A stretch of DNA of 64,000 bases, taken from NCBI GenBank assembly GCA_030038355.1, contig JASHPB010000023.1, forward strand, positions 1 through 64,000, written 5' to 3'. Origin of the DNA: Candidatus Binataceae bacterium. GTDB lineage: Bacteria; Desulfobacterota; Binatia; Binatales; Binataceae. Under the pieces are notes generated by a model. The model saw only the letters and a program-made list of their open reading frames with translations. It made no database searches and had not been told where the DNA came from. The translations under genes and the position numbers were made by a program. How positions within the stretch are numbered: position 1 is the stretch's first letter; each line of letters begins with the position of its first letter. Shown here in pieces: positions 37,478 to 47,020 of the stretch.

Positions 37478-39871
37478 ATGAAGCCTAGGCTTTGTATGCC
37501 TCGCCTTTTGGTGATGATTTCAGCGGTCTGCGCGATCGCTCTGTGGTCCGGCGCCGCCGCAGCTCAAACCATGGGCGAACTGAACAGCGAGATCGGCAGT
37601 ATCGAAGGACAAATGGGTGAGGCTGAGTCCAACGCCGGCACCGCCGAATCGGTCGTCGAGCGCCTGGACAAGGCCGAGCAGGATTTCGCCAAGATCTCAT
37701 CAAGCGGCAAAGCGGATAAGAGCGCGCTAATCCCCATGTACAATCAGCTCGAGTCGATGCTGTCGCGCATCAGCCAGACCTACAAAAAGAAGAAGGATGA
37801 TTGCATCGCGCAGATCGACCAGGGCGGCCAGTGCGATTACGACGCGCCCGAGAAGATCGCGCTGCAGGCCGCCTATCCGCTCGCCTGGCTCCGATTCCAA
37901 GGAGCCACCTCGTTGTTCAATGACAACGCCGAACAGTCAAAGCGCATGCTCAACCAGGCGATCGACGGCTTCACTGAGAGCACGCTCGTCATCGTCGATC
38001 CGACGCTGATCCGCGAGAACCTGCTCGGCCGCGCGTTCTGCGAACGCGAGCTTGGCAAGTTCGATCACAGCGAGTACGACAAGGCGATCGCCGACTTCAA
38101 GCAAATCATGGAAGGCGGCGGCGCTGGCTCGGCGCAGTACAAGGCCGCGGAGCAGGGCCTCGCGACTACCTACATGGCGATGGGCAAGCCGCAGGAAGCG
38201 CAGAAGTACGCAGGCGTCAACGCAGGTTCGAGCGGCGGTGGTCAGATGCTCCAGCTCCAGGCGCTGTTCAGCGCCGAGGCTGCCACCCGCGATCCTGCTC
38301 AGAGGGCGAACTATCACAAGCAAATCGTCGATGCGCTCAAAACGCACGAGAACGACAAGCAGGGCTTCGCCATCGACGTGGCTGCGGCCTCCAAGTACTC
38401 GCACAACGTGGTCGAAGAGTTCGGCAACTCGAGCGACCCGTTCGAGAAGTGGCTGCTCGCCAACATCTTGCTTTCACGCCACGACGAGAACGGCGCGGCC
38501 AAGTATTTCGCCGAGGCGGCAGCCAGCGGTAAATACCCCAAGGGCTACAAGTTCGCGGCTGATATCTATTTGAAGGAGAAGCGCTACGACCAGGTCGAGG
38601 CGCTGTTGAACGGGATGTCTCGCGGCACTGGCGCGGACGCCAACTGGGCCGAGTACATGAAGTACAGCCTAGCGCGCCAACGCTGGGATCAGTCGGGCCA
38701 GAAGGATGCGAATCTCGAGAAGCAGTGGGTTGAAGCTGCTCAAGGTTATCTGCAGAAGTTCCCGGGTGGTGAGTACGCACCCGAAATGAGGTTCCGCCTT
38801 GGCGAAGAGCTGCAGAAGCAGGGTAACTTTGTCGAAGCCGCTCAGATGTACTCCCAGGTGAAGGGCCAGAACGACTACAGCTACACCGCAAAATTCAACG
38901 GCGCCGAGTGTAACTACCGCGCTCTCGCGGCCGCGGGCGCCAAGGATTACAAGGGCCCCAAGGTCGATATCGATACGCTCAAACACCAGACCATCACCGA
39001 CTTGCAGGAGACGATCAAGATGGCGCCGGAGGCCGAGCGGATGGCTTCGTCGCAATCGACCAAGAAGTTCGTTCACGAAACTCGCGGCCGCGCGATTCTG
39101 ATGCTGGTCGAGATCCTGGAGCAGGAACCAAAGGTCGACTATCCGCAGGTCGCGTCGCTACTCGAGGGCTACGAGTCCCAGTACCCGGCGATGAGCGATC
39201 ATTTCCACGACGTCGCCGAGTGGCGCATCACCGCGCTCGCGCAGACCGGCAAATTCGACGAGGTTGATCGCGACGTCCAGGCTCTGGTCGAGAAGAGCAA
39301 GGGCAGCCTCGCCAACCAGGATTTCCTGAAGGGCCTCGGCCTCGATTTCTGGAAGAGCGGACAACAAGCGCTTGCGGATGGCGATCAAAAGACCTACCTC
39401 GCTTATGCAAAGTTGACGGCGATTACCTACAGTTACTTTCCCGAGATGGTTGCGGCCGGAAAGATCCCGGCCAAGAACCTGACTGGTACGTTGTCGTATC
39501 TCGGACAGGCCTACCAGGCACTTGGCGACGAACCCAAGGCTGAAGAGATCTTCAACCAAGTTGTGAAGGCGGACCCAGCATCGCCCGACGCCAACGCCGG
39601 ACTCGCCCGCATCGCCCAGGCCAAGAAGAACTGGAAGGACGCGGTCACGCTGTGGACCAACGTCGAGAGCACGGCGGCTGAATCGGACAACCTCTGGTAC
39701 GAGGCCAAGTACGAACTCGCCGTCGTATACATCCAGGAGGGCAACGTCTCCGCCGCGTGCAACAAGCTGGCCGAAACGCGTGCGCAGCATGCGACCCTTG
39801 GCTCACCGGAGATGCTCAACAAGTGGAACGCGTTGCAGCACAAGGAATGCCTCGATCACAGGGGCCAGTGA
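37478..39871 (+). CDS. Large secreted TPR-repeat protein
   Basis: Start MKPRLCMPRLLVMISAVCAIALWSGAAAAQ (signal peptide); multiple TPR-like helices e.g. ALGDEPKAEEIFNQVVKADPASPDANAGLARIA. Confidence 0.83.
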   Translation: MKPRLCMPRLLVMISAVCAIALWSGAAAAQTMGELNSEIGSIEGQMGEAESNAGTAESVVERLDKAEQDFAKISSSGKADKSALIPMYNQLESMLSRISQTYKKKKDDCIAQIDQGGQCDYDAPEKIALQAAYPLAWLRFQGATSLFNDNAEQSKRMLNQAIDGFTESTLVIVDPTLIRENLLGRAFCERELGKFDHSEYDKAIADFKQIMEGGGAGSAQYKAAEQGLATTYMAMGKPQEAQKYAGVNAGSSGGGQMLQLQALFSAEAATRDPAQRANYHKQIVDALKTHENDKQGFAIDVAAASKYSHNVVEEFGNSSDPFEKWLLANILLSRHDENGAAKYFAEAAASGKYPKGYKFAADIYLKEKRYDQVEALLNGMSRGTGADANWAEYMKYSLARQRWDQSGQKDANLEKQWVEAAQGYLQKFPGGEYAPEMRFRLGEELQKQGNFVEAAQMYSQVKGQNDYSYTAKFNGAECNYRALAAAGAKDYKGPKVDIDTLKHQTITDLQETIKMAPEAERMASSQSTKKFVHETRGRAILMLVEILEQEPKVDYPQVASLLEGYESQYPAMSDHFHDVAEWRITALAQTGKFDEVDRDVQALVEKSKGSLANQDFLKGLGLDFWKSGQQALADGDQKTYLAYAKLTAITYSYFPEMVAAGKIPAKNLTGTLSYLGQAYQALGDEPKAEEIFNQVVKADPASPDANAGLARIAQAKKNWKDAVTLWTNVESTAAESDNLWYEAKYELAVVYIQEGNVSAACNKLAETRAQHATLGSPEMLNKWNALQHKECLDHRGQ

Positions 39872-39878
39872 GCCCGCG

Positions 39879-40283
39879 GTGCTGAAGAAGATTCATCACG
39901 TCGGCGTGGTCGTGCCCAACCTCGAGCAGGGGCTAAAGTTCTGGCGCGACACGCTCGGCCTTCACTGCACCAAGAGCGCGACGATTGAACAGCAGGGTGT
40001 GCGCGCCGCACTGCTCAAGGTTGGTGAGAGCGAGATCGAACTGCTCGAGCCGATCAATCCTGAGGGTGGCGTCGGCAAGTTCCTCGCACGCCGTGGCGGC
40101 GGATTGCACCACGTGTGCTTCGAGACTGACAACGTCGAACGCGAGTTGGAGGACGCGCGCGCCAAACAGATTCCGCTGATCGATCAGAAACCGCGCGTCG
40201 GCCTTGCCGGTATGATCTGCTTCCTGCATCCGAAGGCAACCCGCGGAGTGCTGGTTGAATACGCCCAGCCGATGGACGAGTAG
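39879..40283 (+). CDS. Methylmalonyl-CoA epimerase-like VOC protein
   Basis: VLKKIHHVGVVVPNLEQGLKFWRDTLGL ... GGGLHHVCFETDN ... LIDQKPRVGLAGMICFLHPKATRGVLVEYAQP. Confidence 0.9.
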   Translation: MLKKIHHVGVVVPNLEQGLKFWRDTLGLHCTKSATIEQQGVRAALLKVGESEIELLEPINPEGGVGKFLARRGGGLHHVCFETDNVERELEDARAKQIPLIDQKPRVGLAGMICFLHPKATRGVLVEYAQPMDE

Positions 40284-40289
40284 CCCCGG

Positions 40290-40535
40290 ATGCCTATCTA
40301 CGAGTATCGCTGCCTGGATTGTGAACGCACCTTCGAAACGCTCGTTGGTCTCAGTCACGACGACGCCGAATGCCCCTCGTGCCGCGGCAGTCACCTCACG
40401 CGCGAGATGTCAGTGTTTGCTTCGCGCACCAATGGCGCCGGCCCAGCGCTCGCGGCGAGTGCGATCGCGGCCAACGGCGGCTCGCGCATGACGGGTGGGG
40501 GTGGATGCTGCGGCGGCGGATGCGGCTGCCACTGA
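40290..40535 (+). CDS. FmdB-family zinc-ribbon protein
   Basis: MPIYEYRCLDCERTFETLVGLSHDDAECPSC. Confidence 0.92.
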   Translation: MPIYEYRCLDCERTFETLVGLSHDDAECPSCRGSHLTREMSVFASRTNGAGPALAASAIAANGGSRMTGGGGCCGGGCGCH

Positions 40536-40548
40536 GAATCGATATCCG

Positions 40549-41715
40549 CTAGCTCTCCTTGCGTTCGGCATATTCCGCCTTCGCCGCTTTCAGCAAATCC
40601 GGCTCGGCCAGAAGATCGTACGCCGTCATCGCCATCGCCTTAGCGACGCGGATCATCGCTTCGTAGCCACGTGGCGAGTCGGCGTGTTTAACGAACGCAT
40701 CTTCGTGGCACGAGCCCTCGCCGTGGGGCGAAATCTGAAAAATCGGATGCACCGCAGGCATCGCGTGGCTGATATCGCCCATGTCTGTGCTGCCGGTCGG
40801 AATATCGGGCCGTGCCACCGGTGATCGAGCGCCCAGCGCCTCGCTGTGCGCGGCGTAGCGGTCGGCGATACTCATGTTGTTGATCATGTTTTTGTAGCCG
40901 CCGGTGACATGCACCTCGGCCCTGGTCCCAGTCGCGAGTGCGGCGGCCTCAGCACAGCGCGTGATCCGTTCGCCGATCTCTTTCGCGTACTTGCTGGTTT
41001 TGCCGCGCGCCAGGATCTGACACTCGGTCAGTTCCGGCACGATATTCACTGCCTGCCCGCCGTTGGTGATGATCCCGTGCAGACGCGAACCGTCGCGTAG
41101 ATGAAGCCGCAGCGAATCGAGAGTCTGGAAAAGCTGTACCACCGCTGTGAGAGCGCTCGCGCCATCCCACGGTGCGAGCGAGGCGTGCGCGGCGCGCCCG
41201 TGGAAGGCGATCTTCATCTGGTGCGTGGCGAGCGCCGGCATGGTGCGGTACTCGGCGTCCATCGGATGCGCCATCATGGCGGCGTCGACGCCTTTCAGCG
41301 CCCCGCGATCGAGGAGCAGGATCTTGCCGCCGCCGCCTTCTTCGGCCGGCGTGCCCAGAAAGACGATACGCCCGGGAAGTTGCGAGCCGATGCGGCTTAG
41401 ACCCGCCACCGCTGTCAGCGCCGCGCCAGCGATAAGATTATGGCCGCACGAATGGCCGTTTGGCAGCGCATCGTACTCGGCCATGATCGCAACGATTGGA
41501 CCCTCGCCGCCGAATTCCGCGCGGAACGCGGTCGGCAGATTGCCCACTCCTCTTTCGACTTTGAGTCCTAGCTCCTCGGCGGCTTTGGAAAGCTCGGCGG
41601 CGGCGAATTTCTCCTCAAAGCGCGGCTCCGGATGCTCATGAATCGCGTGGCTGACCTTGACGGCCTTTTCTTTATAAGAATCGATCGCGCGCTTGATTTC
41701 GCCGTGAGCATCCAT
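40549..41715 (-). CDS. M20 family amidohydrolase/peptidase
   Basis: Start MDAHGEIKRAID; EYDALPNGHSCGHNLIA, GTPAEEGGGGK. Confidence 0.92.
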   Translation of the reverse strand: MDAHGEIKRAIDSYKEKAVKVSHAIHEHPEPRFEEKFAAAELSKAAEELGLKVERGVGNLPTAFRAEFGGEGPIVAIMAEYDALPNGHSCGHNLIAGAALTAVAGLSRIGSQLPGRIVFLGTPAEEGGGGKILLLDRGALKGVDAAMMAHPMDAEYRTMPALATHQMKIAFHGRAAHASLAPWDGASALTAVVQLFQTLDSLRLHLRDGSRLHGIITNGGQAVNIVPELTECQILARGKTSKYAKEIGERITRCAEAAALATGTRAEVHVTGGYKNMINNMSIADRYAAHSEALGARSPVARPDIPTGSTDMGDISHAMPAVHPIFQISPHGEGSCHEDAFVKHADSPRGYEAMIRVAKAMAMTAYDLLAEPDLLKAAKAEYAERKES

Positions 41716-41794
41716 CGTTTTCGCCTCCACGCACCGCAATAGCATCGCGGACCGCGAGCGTCCACGCTACGCGTATGCGCGCGATCAATTGTGC

Positions 41795-43928
41795 TCAGCT
41801 TTCCGGCACGGAGTGATGCGGCGGGACGACGAGGGCGACGGAGCAACGCGCCCCTCGCAACACCTCGCGCACCCGCGGACCGAAGTAGATCCGTTGTTCC
41901 GACGAGCGGAACAAGACACCCATCACCAGCAGATCGTAGTCGCCATTGTGCGCGGCTTTGAGAATCACGCTCTCGGGTTTGCGTCCGGTGCCTAGCAGCG
42001 TTTCGATCGACACGCCCAACTCGTCGCCGAGCTTGCAAACTTCCTCGACGAATTCCTCGCCGTCCTCCATGTCAGCGCGGCTCGGAAACGAGAGCAGCGC
42101 GCCTTCGTGCACATAAAGCGCAGTGACGCGCGATTTGAACACCTGCGCGTATTGCATCGCCACCGTCGCACCAAGGCGCGAGAACGACGCACCCGTGATC
42201 GGAGTCAGCAGGCGCATGAAGGGCGCCTTCGCACGGCCCCCGCGGACGATCACCACCGGAGCGCGTGCAACGTTAACCAACTGCCGCAGCATGTCGCCGC
42301 CGATCACTTCTTTGCCAGCGAGTTCCGAGGCGCCGACGAAGATCGCGTCGTAACCGCGCTGGGTCTCCTGCGCGACCGCGTCGATAATCGTCTCACCAGT
42401 GGCAGTGCGTTGATGAAGGTGGGCCGCGCCGCCAAATTTTGCCACTTCTTCGAGCTGCGCAAACTCCTTGTTGAAGTCGTCGTTGCGTCGGTTGGCGCCG
42501 GCCGCATAAGCGCGAAAGATCGTGATACTGGCGTCGTGATGATTCGCGAGCGCAGCCGCCATGTGCGTTGCAAGAGAAGAATGCGGCCCGCCACCGCTCA
42601 GCACCAGCAGCTTGGCGCCCTGGGCCTTTATTTCCAGCCGCTTCAGGAGGCGCTCGCGCTCGAGCCGCTCGGCGTCGCTCGGCCGCTCCTCGACCTCGGA
42701 CAGCGACCAGCTGAGCAGCCCCGGTGTGATCACTGAAGTCACGATCGCGACCAGGATAACGAGCGTGTACATCTGCGGCGTCAGCACACCAAGGCTGAGT
42801 CCGATGAGCGCGGCGACGAGTTCCATTCCGCCGCGCGCGTTCATCCCAACCGCAACGGCCAAAGCCTCGCGTCACCTGAGCCCGCCGAGCAGCCGCCCGC
42901 ACCGGCTCCGACGAACTTGGCGCCGCATGCGATCGCCAGCACGCTGGCCGGAAGCAAGGGGTTGCTGAGCGTTGAGACGTCGGCCTGGAGGCCGGAATAA
43001 GCGAAAAAGATCGGCGCCAGAAAACCAAGGGTCAGTGCCTCGAGGCCATCGCGATCCTGCTTTCGCACGCGCGCCGAGCCGTTGCCGAGCATCGCACCCG
43101 CGATGAAAGCGCCGAACACTGCGTGTACGCCGATCGCCTGCGTCACGATCGCGCAGCCGAGCGCGGTTATGATCATCGCGCTCAGCTTGCCGTGCTCGAC
43201 GTACGTGCGATCGTCGACCCAGCGCAGGATCCGCGCCATCAGGCGATAGCCCGCGAAGTAGCAGAAGGCGATAAACGCCGCGGCTGATCCGACCAGAATC
43301 ACGAAAGAGAGCGCATTCACCGCGCCGCGCCGGGCGAGACCGGCCACCAGCGACAACAGCAGCCATCCGCTGGTGTCATCGACGATCCCGGCTGCGAGAA
43401 TCAGTAATCCGAGATCGCGGTGCAGGAGTCCGAGGTCGATAAGAATCTTTGCGATCACCGGCACCCCAGAAATCGCAACTGCCACCGCCATGAAGAGTGC
43501 GAATATCAGACGCTGATTCGGCGCCGCGAGATAGTGTGCCGGCAACCAGAACCTGAGCCCTAAGCCGCACGCGAACGGAATTACCATCCCGAACCCGGAG
43601 ACCAGCACCGCGGTGCGGCCCATGCCGCCAAGGATGCTGAGGTCCGTCTCGAGCCCGATGTACAAGAGCAGCATGATTACGCCGAGCCATGCGAGCGCCT
43701 CTACGAGGTGAGCGACGGCCTGATCGTGCGGAAAGACGCGTGTATAAACTGCTGGCGCGAGACGACCGAACACGGAAGGTCCCAGAAGAACGCCTGCTAG
43801 TAGCTCGCCGATCACCGGCGCCTGCCCAAATCGCTTGGCGAGGTCGGCCAGGGGGCGCGCGTCGCCAACAGCAGGACGGCGATCTCGAGCAGAAAGCGGA
43901 GAATTTGAATTTCGGAAAGGGGTGTCAA
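41795..43928 (-). pseudogene. Cation:proton antiporter (Kef/NhaP-like) with C-terminal USP domains, interrupted by two frameshifts and a TGA
   Basis: Pieces in three frames: LTPLSEIQILRFLLEIAVLLLATRA (TTG start 43928) / ..LADLAKRFGQAPVIGELLAGVLLGPSVFG.. / LLGGLR*REALAVAVGMNARGGMELV..USP. Confidence 0.75.
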
Positions 43929-44088
43929 TCAGTCGCCGCCGCGCGATTCGGACGATGCACCGAAATCGTCGTCGCGATTCCTGAAATGCTAGCGACGCCG
44001 CAAAGTGGCAACCAACCGAGCGCCTCGGCGCGCATCGGTTGACTTCACGATGCGCTCTGCCGGCGAAAAAGAAACGGAGATACGCTGG

Positions 44089-44451
44089 CTATTCAGGCAT
44101 TGTTCTGAGCTTGGTGGGAAATCGATAACCGTCGGCGACGGACTCAGTCCCAATCTTGAACTCAGCCTTGAAGTGCCGGCCGTCCCGATGCATCACTGAT
44201 AAGACCAGCGGGCGATCGAGAAGCCGGCCCTGGCCCGACTCGAGGAATCGTTTGAGGCCCTCTTCGTGCGCCTCACGATTCTCCTCAGGGATGATCAGCG
44301 CGGAGAGTTTACGCCCCATCGCCTCGGAACGCGGCCATCCGAAAGCTGATTCCGCCGGCGGATGCCATTCGACGATGAAGCCGCCGCCGTTCATCACGAA
44401 CGCAACCGGCGATTGATCTATCACGTCGGATGATTTGCAAGCGTCACTCAT
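44089..44451 (-). CDS. PAS-domain protein
   Basis: 120 aa; IDQSPVAFVMNGGGFIVEWHPPAESAFGWPRSEAMGRKLSALIIPEENREAHEEGLKRFL. Confidence 0.85.
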   Translation of the reverse strand: MSDACKSSDVIDQSPVAFVMNGGGFIVEWHPPAESAFGWPRSEAMGRKLSALIIPEENREAHEEGLKRFLESGQGRLLDRPLVLSVMHRDGRHFKAEFKIGTESVADGYRFPTKLRTMPE

Positions 44452-44661
44452 CGAAACTCCTCGATGATCCTAGGCTTTGCTGCTCCGCGGCTCAAATCCA
44501 GATCCGCTTGAAACATCAATCCGCCGAATTCGTAGGATGAGATGTGCGGCTATGCTTGAGCTGCGTCTTTGCCGAGTTGTGCTTGCCCGAACGCTTGTCA
44601 AATAGGATCATGTCTTTAGAGCCTTTTCGGGCTCACGCGGGAATTGCTGTTGTTAACATCA

Positions 44662-45828
44662 ATGGAGCGAACCAGGCATTTTAAACCGGCAATTGCCGCC
44701 CTCGTCTGCGTCTTGGCGATCGTCTCGACGGCAGCAATCGCCGCGGCGCAGCAGGGCGACTCCAATGCGCCGTCGCTCGTGCTCCCGCAACGGCAGGGCT
44801 CAGGAGGCTCGACGCTCGAATTGCCCTCGATGCCGCAGCAGCAGAGCTCACCTCCGCCGAGTCTCCAGATTCCACCGCAGGTTCCTCAGGCCGGCGGGGA
44901 GTTGACGATTCCTTCGCGCGAGCTTCGCGAGCAGCCGGGCTACGAGCAGGTGCAAGTGACGGTGACCGATCCGAACGGCACTTACGTAACGAACCTTCAG
45001 AAGGGCGACTTCAAGCTTTACCTCGACGGGCAACAGCGGCCGATCGAGTTTTTCCGCCAGGACACCAATACTCCCGTCAGCGTTGGAATTCTGGTCGATA
45101 CTTCCGGCAGCATGGCGCCCAAACTGAACCAGGGGCGTGCCGCGATCGCGGAATTCTTGCGCGATCTCAACGATCGTGACGACGTCTTTCTGTTCGCATT
45201 TTCGGCGCATCCGTTTCTGCTGCAGCCGTTCACGATGAATCATGAACTCGTGATGCGCCGGCTCGAACTGCTGCATGCATACGGCCAGACCGCCCTCTTC
45301 GACGTGATCATGCAGGGCCTGATGATGGTGCAGCGCGGACGCTACGATAAGAAGGCGCTGCTGGTGATCACCGACGGAATGGACAACGCAAGCTCGGCAA
45401 CGCTTGCCGAAGTGGTCGGCGAAGCGCGCCGGATGGGCGTGCTGGTCTACTCGATCGGCATCGGCGATCCGAACGCGAGTGGCAGCGGATTCAGCTTCGC
45501 GATCGGTCCGTTCACGCTGCCCAGCATGGGCGATATCGAGCGAGTCGACGCGCAGACCCTGCACACACTTTCGACGGAGACTGGCGCGAAGACCTACGTC
45601 ATCAGGCAGGTCGGCGACGGCGAGCAACTGCGGAACGCCTGCGAATCGATCAGCCTCGAGCTGCGTGAGCAGTACACGATCGGGTTCGTCGCGCCGGATG
45701 CGTCCGCCGGCGGCTACCGCGGCGTTCGTGTCGATGTGCCGGGTAGTGCCGGCGCGAGCGTACGCGTGCGCAAAGGAATCGAGGTAGGCCCGCATTCGGA
45801 GTCGGCGTACAACGCCGGCGTGCCGTAA
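44662..45828 (+). CDS. VWFA-domain secreted protein
   Basis: Signal peptide then VSVGILVDTSGSMAPKLNQGRAAIAEFL, LLVITDGMDN. Confidence 0.9.
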   Translation: MERTRHFKPAIAALVCVLAIVSTAAIAAAQQGDSNAPSLVLPQRQGSGGSTLELPSMPQQQSSPPPSLQIPPQVPQAGGELTIPSRELREQPGYEQVQVTVTDPNGTYVTNLQKGDFKLYLDGQQRPIEFFRQDTNTPVSVGILVDTSGSMAPKLNQGRAAIAEFLRDLNDRDDVFLFAFSAHPFLLQPFTMNHELVMRRLELLHAYGQTALFDVIMQGLMMVQRGRYDKKALLVITDGMDNASSATLAEVVGEARRMGVLVYSIGIGDPNASGSGFSFAIGPFTLPSMGDIERVDAQTLHTLSTETGAKTYVIRQVGDGEQLRNACESISLELREQYTIGFVAPDASAGGYRGVRVDVPGSAGASVRVRKGIEVGPHSESAYNAGVP

Positions 45829-45843
45829 GAATCGCTCTTCGCG

Positions 45844-46986
45844 CTATTGCGCGTTCGCGTTGGATTGGAGCGGACGGACGATCTCACCGTCGCGCGCCGC
45901 CTGTCCAAGGTTGAGCGCCACCTTCTCGTCGCCGTTCAGACCCTTGACCACCTGGCAGTTGATCCCGTCATCGTAGCCGATCGCCACCTCGACCAGCTTG
46001 ATTCGATCGCCGTTGATCACCGGCACATAGATCTTGTTGTTTTCGAATACCAGCGCCTCGTCTGGGACGAGCGGCGCGGCCGAGTTCCCTTTCAGCGTGA
46101 TCCTCATGTGCGCGAACATCCCGGGCAGCAGCAACAGGTCCTGGTTTGGCAGATCGACCTCGACCAGCATCGTGCGCGTCTGTTGCATGAGTGCCTGGGG
46201 ATGACGCGTGACGCTGCCCGAGAACTGTTGCCGGGGTAACTGGGAGACTGTGATTTCTGCCGAGTCGCCGTCGTGGATGAATGCGGCGTCATCCTGCGGC
46301 ATCTGCACATAAACTCGGACCGGCTGCAGCGTCGCCATCGAAAAAATCGGCGGGCTCGCCGTTGCTGCCGCGGTCTGCAGCGCAACCAGCGCGCCGGGAT
46401 CGAGGTTGCGTGCGGTGATTACGCCGTCGTAGGGGGCTAGCACACGCTCGTATGCCTGCTGCGCCTTGAGCGAGAGCCAATAGGCGTGAGCTTCTTCCAT
46501 CGAGGCCTTGGTTTGATCGGCGGTTTGCTGTGGCACGACGGCCTGATGGACCAGTTGCTGGTAGCGGCGGTTGGTGATCGCGTTTATCTGATACGTGGCA
46601 TACGAGTCGTTCACTTGGTGATCGAGTTCCGGGGATACGATCGTGGCAAGAAGCTGATTCTTCTTGACGCGATCGCCCTTGTCGACCAGCATCTTGTCCA
46701 CATAGCCCGCGACCTTGGCGTAGATCGGACTCTCGAAGTAGCCGTGAACGTCGCCGGGGTAGGTGATGGTTCGAGTGAGCGGCTCGCGCGAGACGGGGAC
46801 GACGACCACGACCGGACCTTCGCGCGCTTGTTGCTCGAGAGCGTTGGTCTGATGCGAGACCCAGATATCACGCGCGAGCACGAGCCCGCCGAGCGCGCAC
46901 AGCACGACTACGACGGCGCCGATCCAGACCGCGAAGAACATCGGGCCGGATCGCACGGGTTTCGACACTGGATTCTCAGCCATCAC
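45844..46986 (-). CDS. RND efflux periplasmic adaptor (membrane fusion protein)
   Basis: 380 aa; GYVDKMLVDKGDRVKKNQLLATI, YDGVITARNLDPGALV. Confidence 0.93.
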   Translation of the reverse strand: MMAENPVSKPVRSGPMFFAVWIGAVVVVLCALGGLVLARDIWVSHQTNALEQQAREGPVVVVVPVSREPLTRTITYPGDVHGYFESPIYAKVAGYVDKMLVDKGDRVKKNQLLATIVSPELDHQVNDSYATYQINAITNRRYQQLVHQAVVPQQTADQTKASMEEAHAYWLSLKAQQAYERVLAPYDGVITARNLDPGALVALQTAAATASPPIFSMATLQPVRVYVQMPQDDAAFIHDGDSAEITVSQLPRQQFSGSVTRHPQALMQQTRTMLVEVDLPNQDLLLLPGMFAHMRITLKGNSAAPLVPDEALVFENNKIYVPVINGDRIKLVEVAIGYDDGINCQVVKGLNGDEKVALNLGQAARDGEIVRPLQSNANAQ

Positions 46987-47020
46987 TTACTCAGCCAATT
47001 CGCGCCTTACGCTCGCGCCG

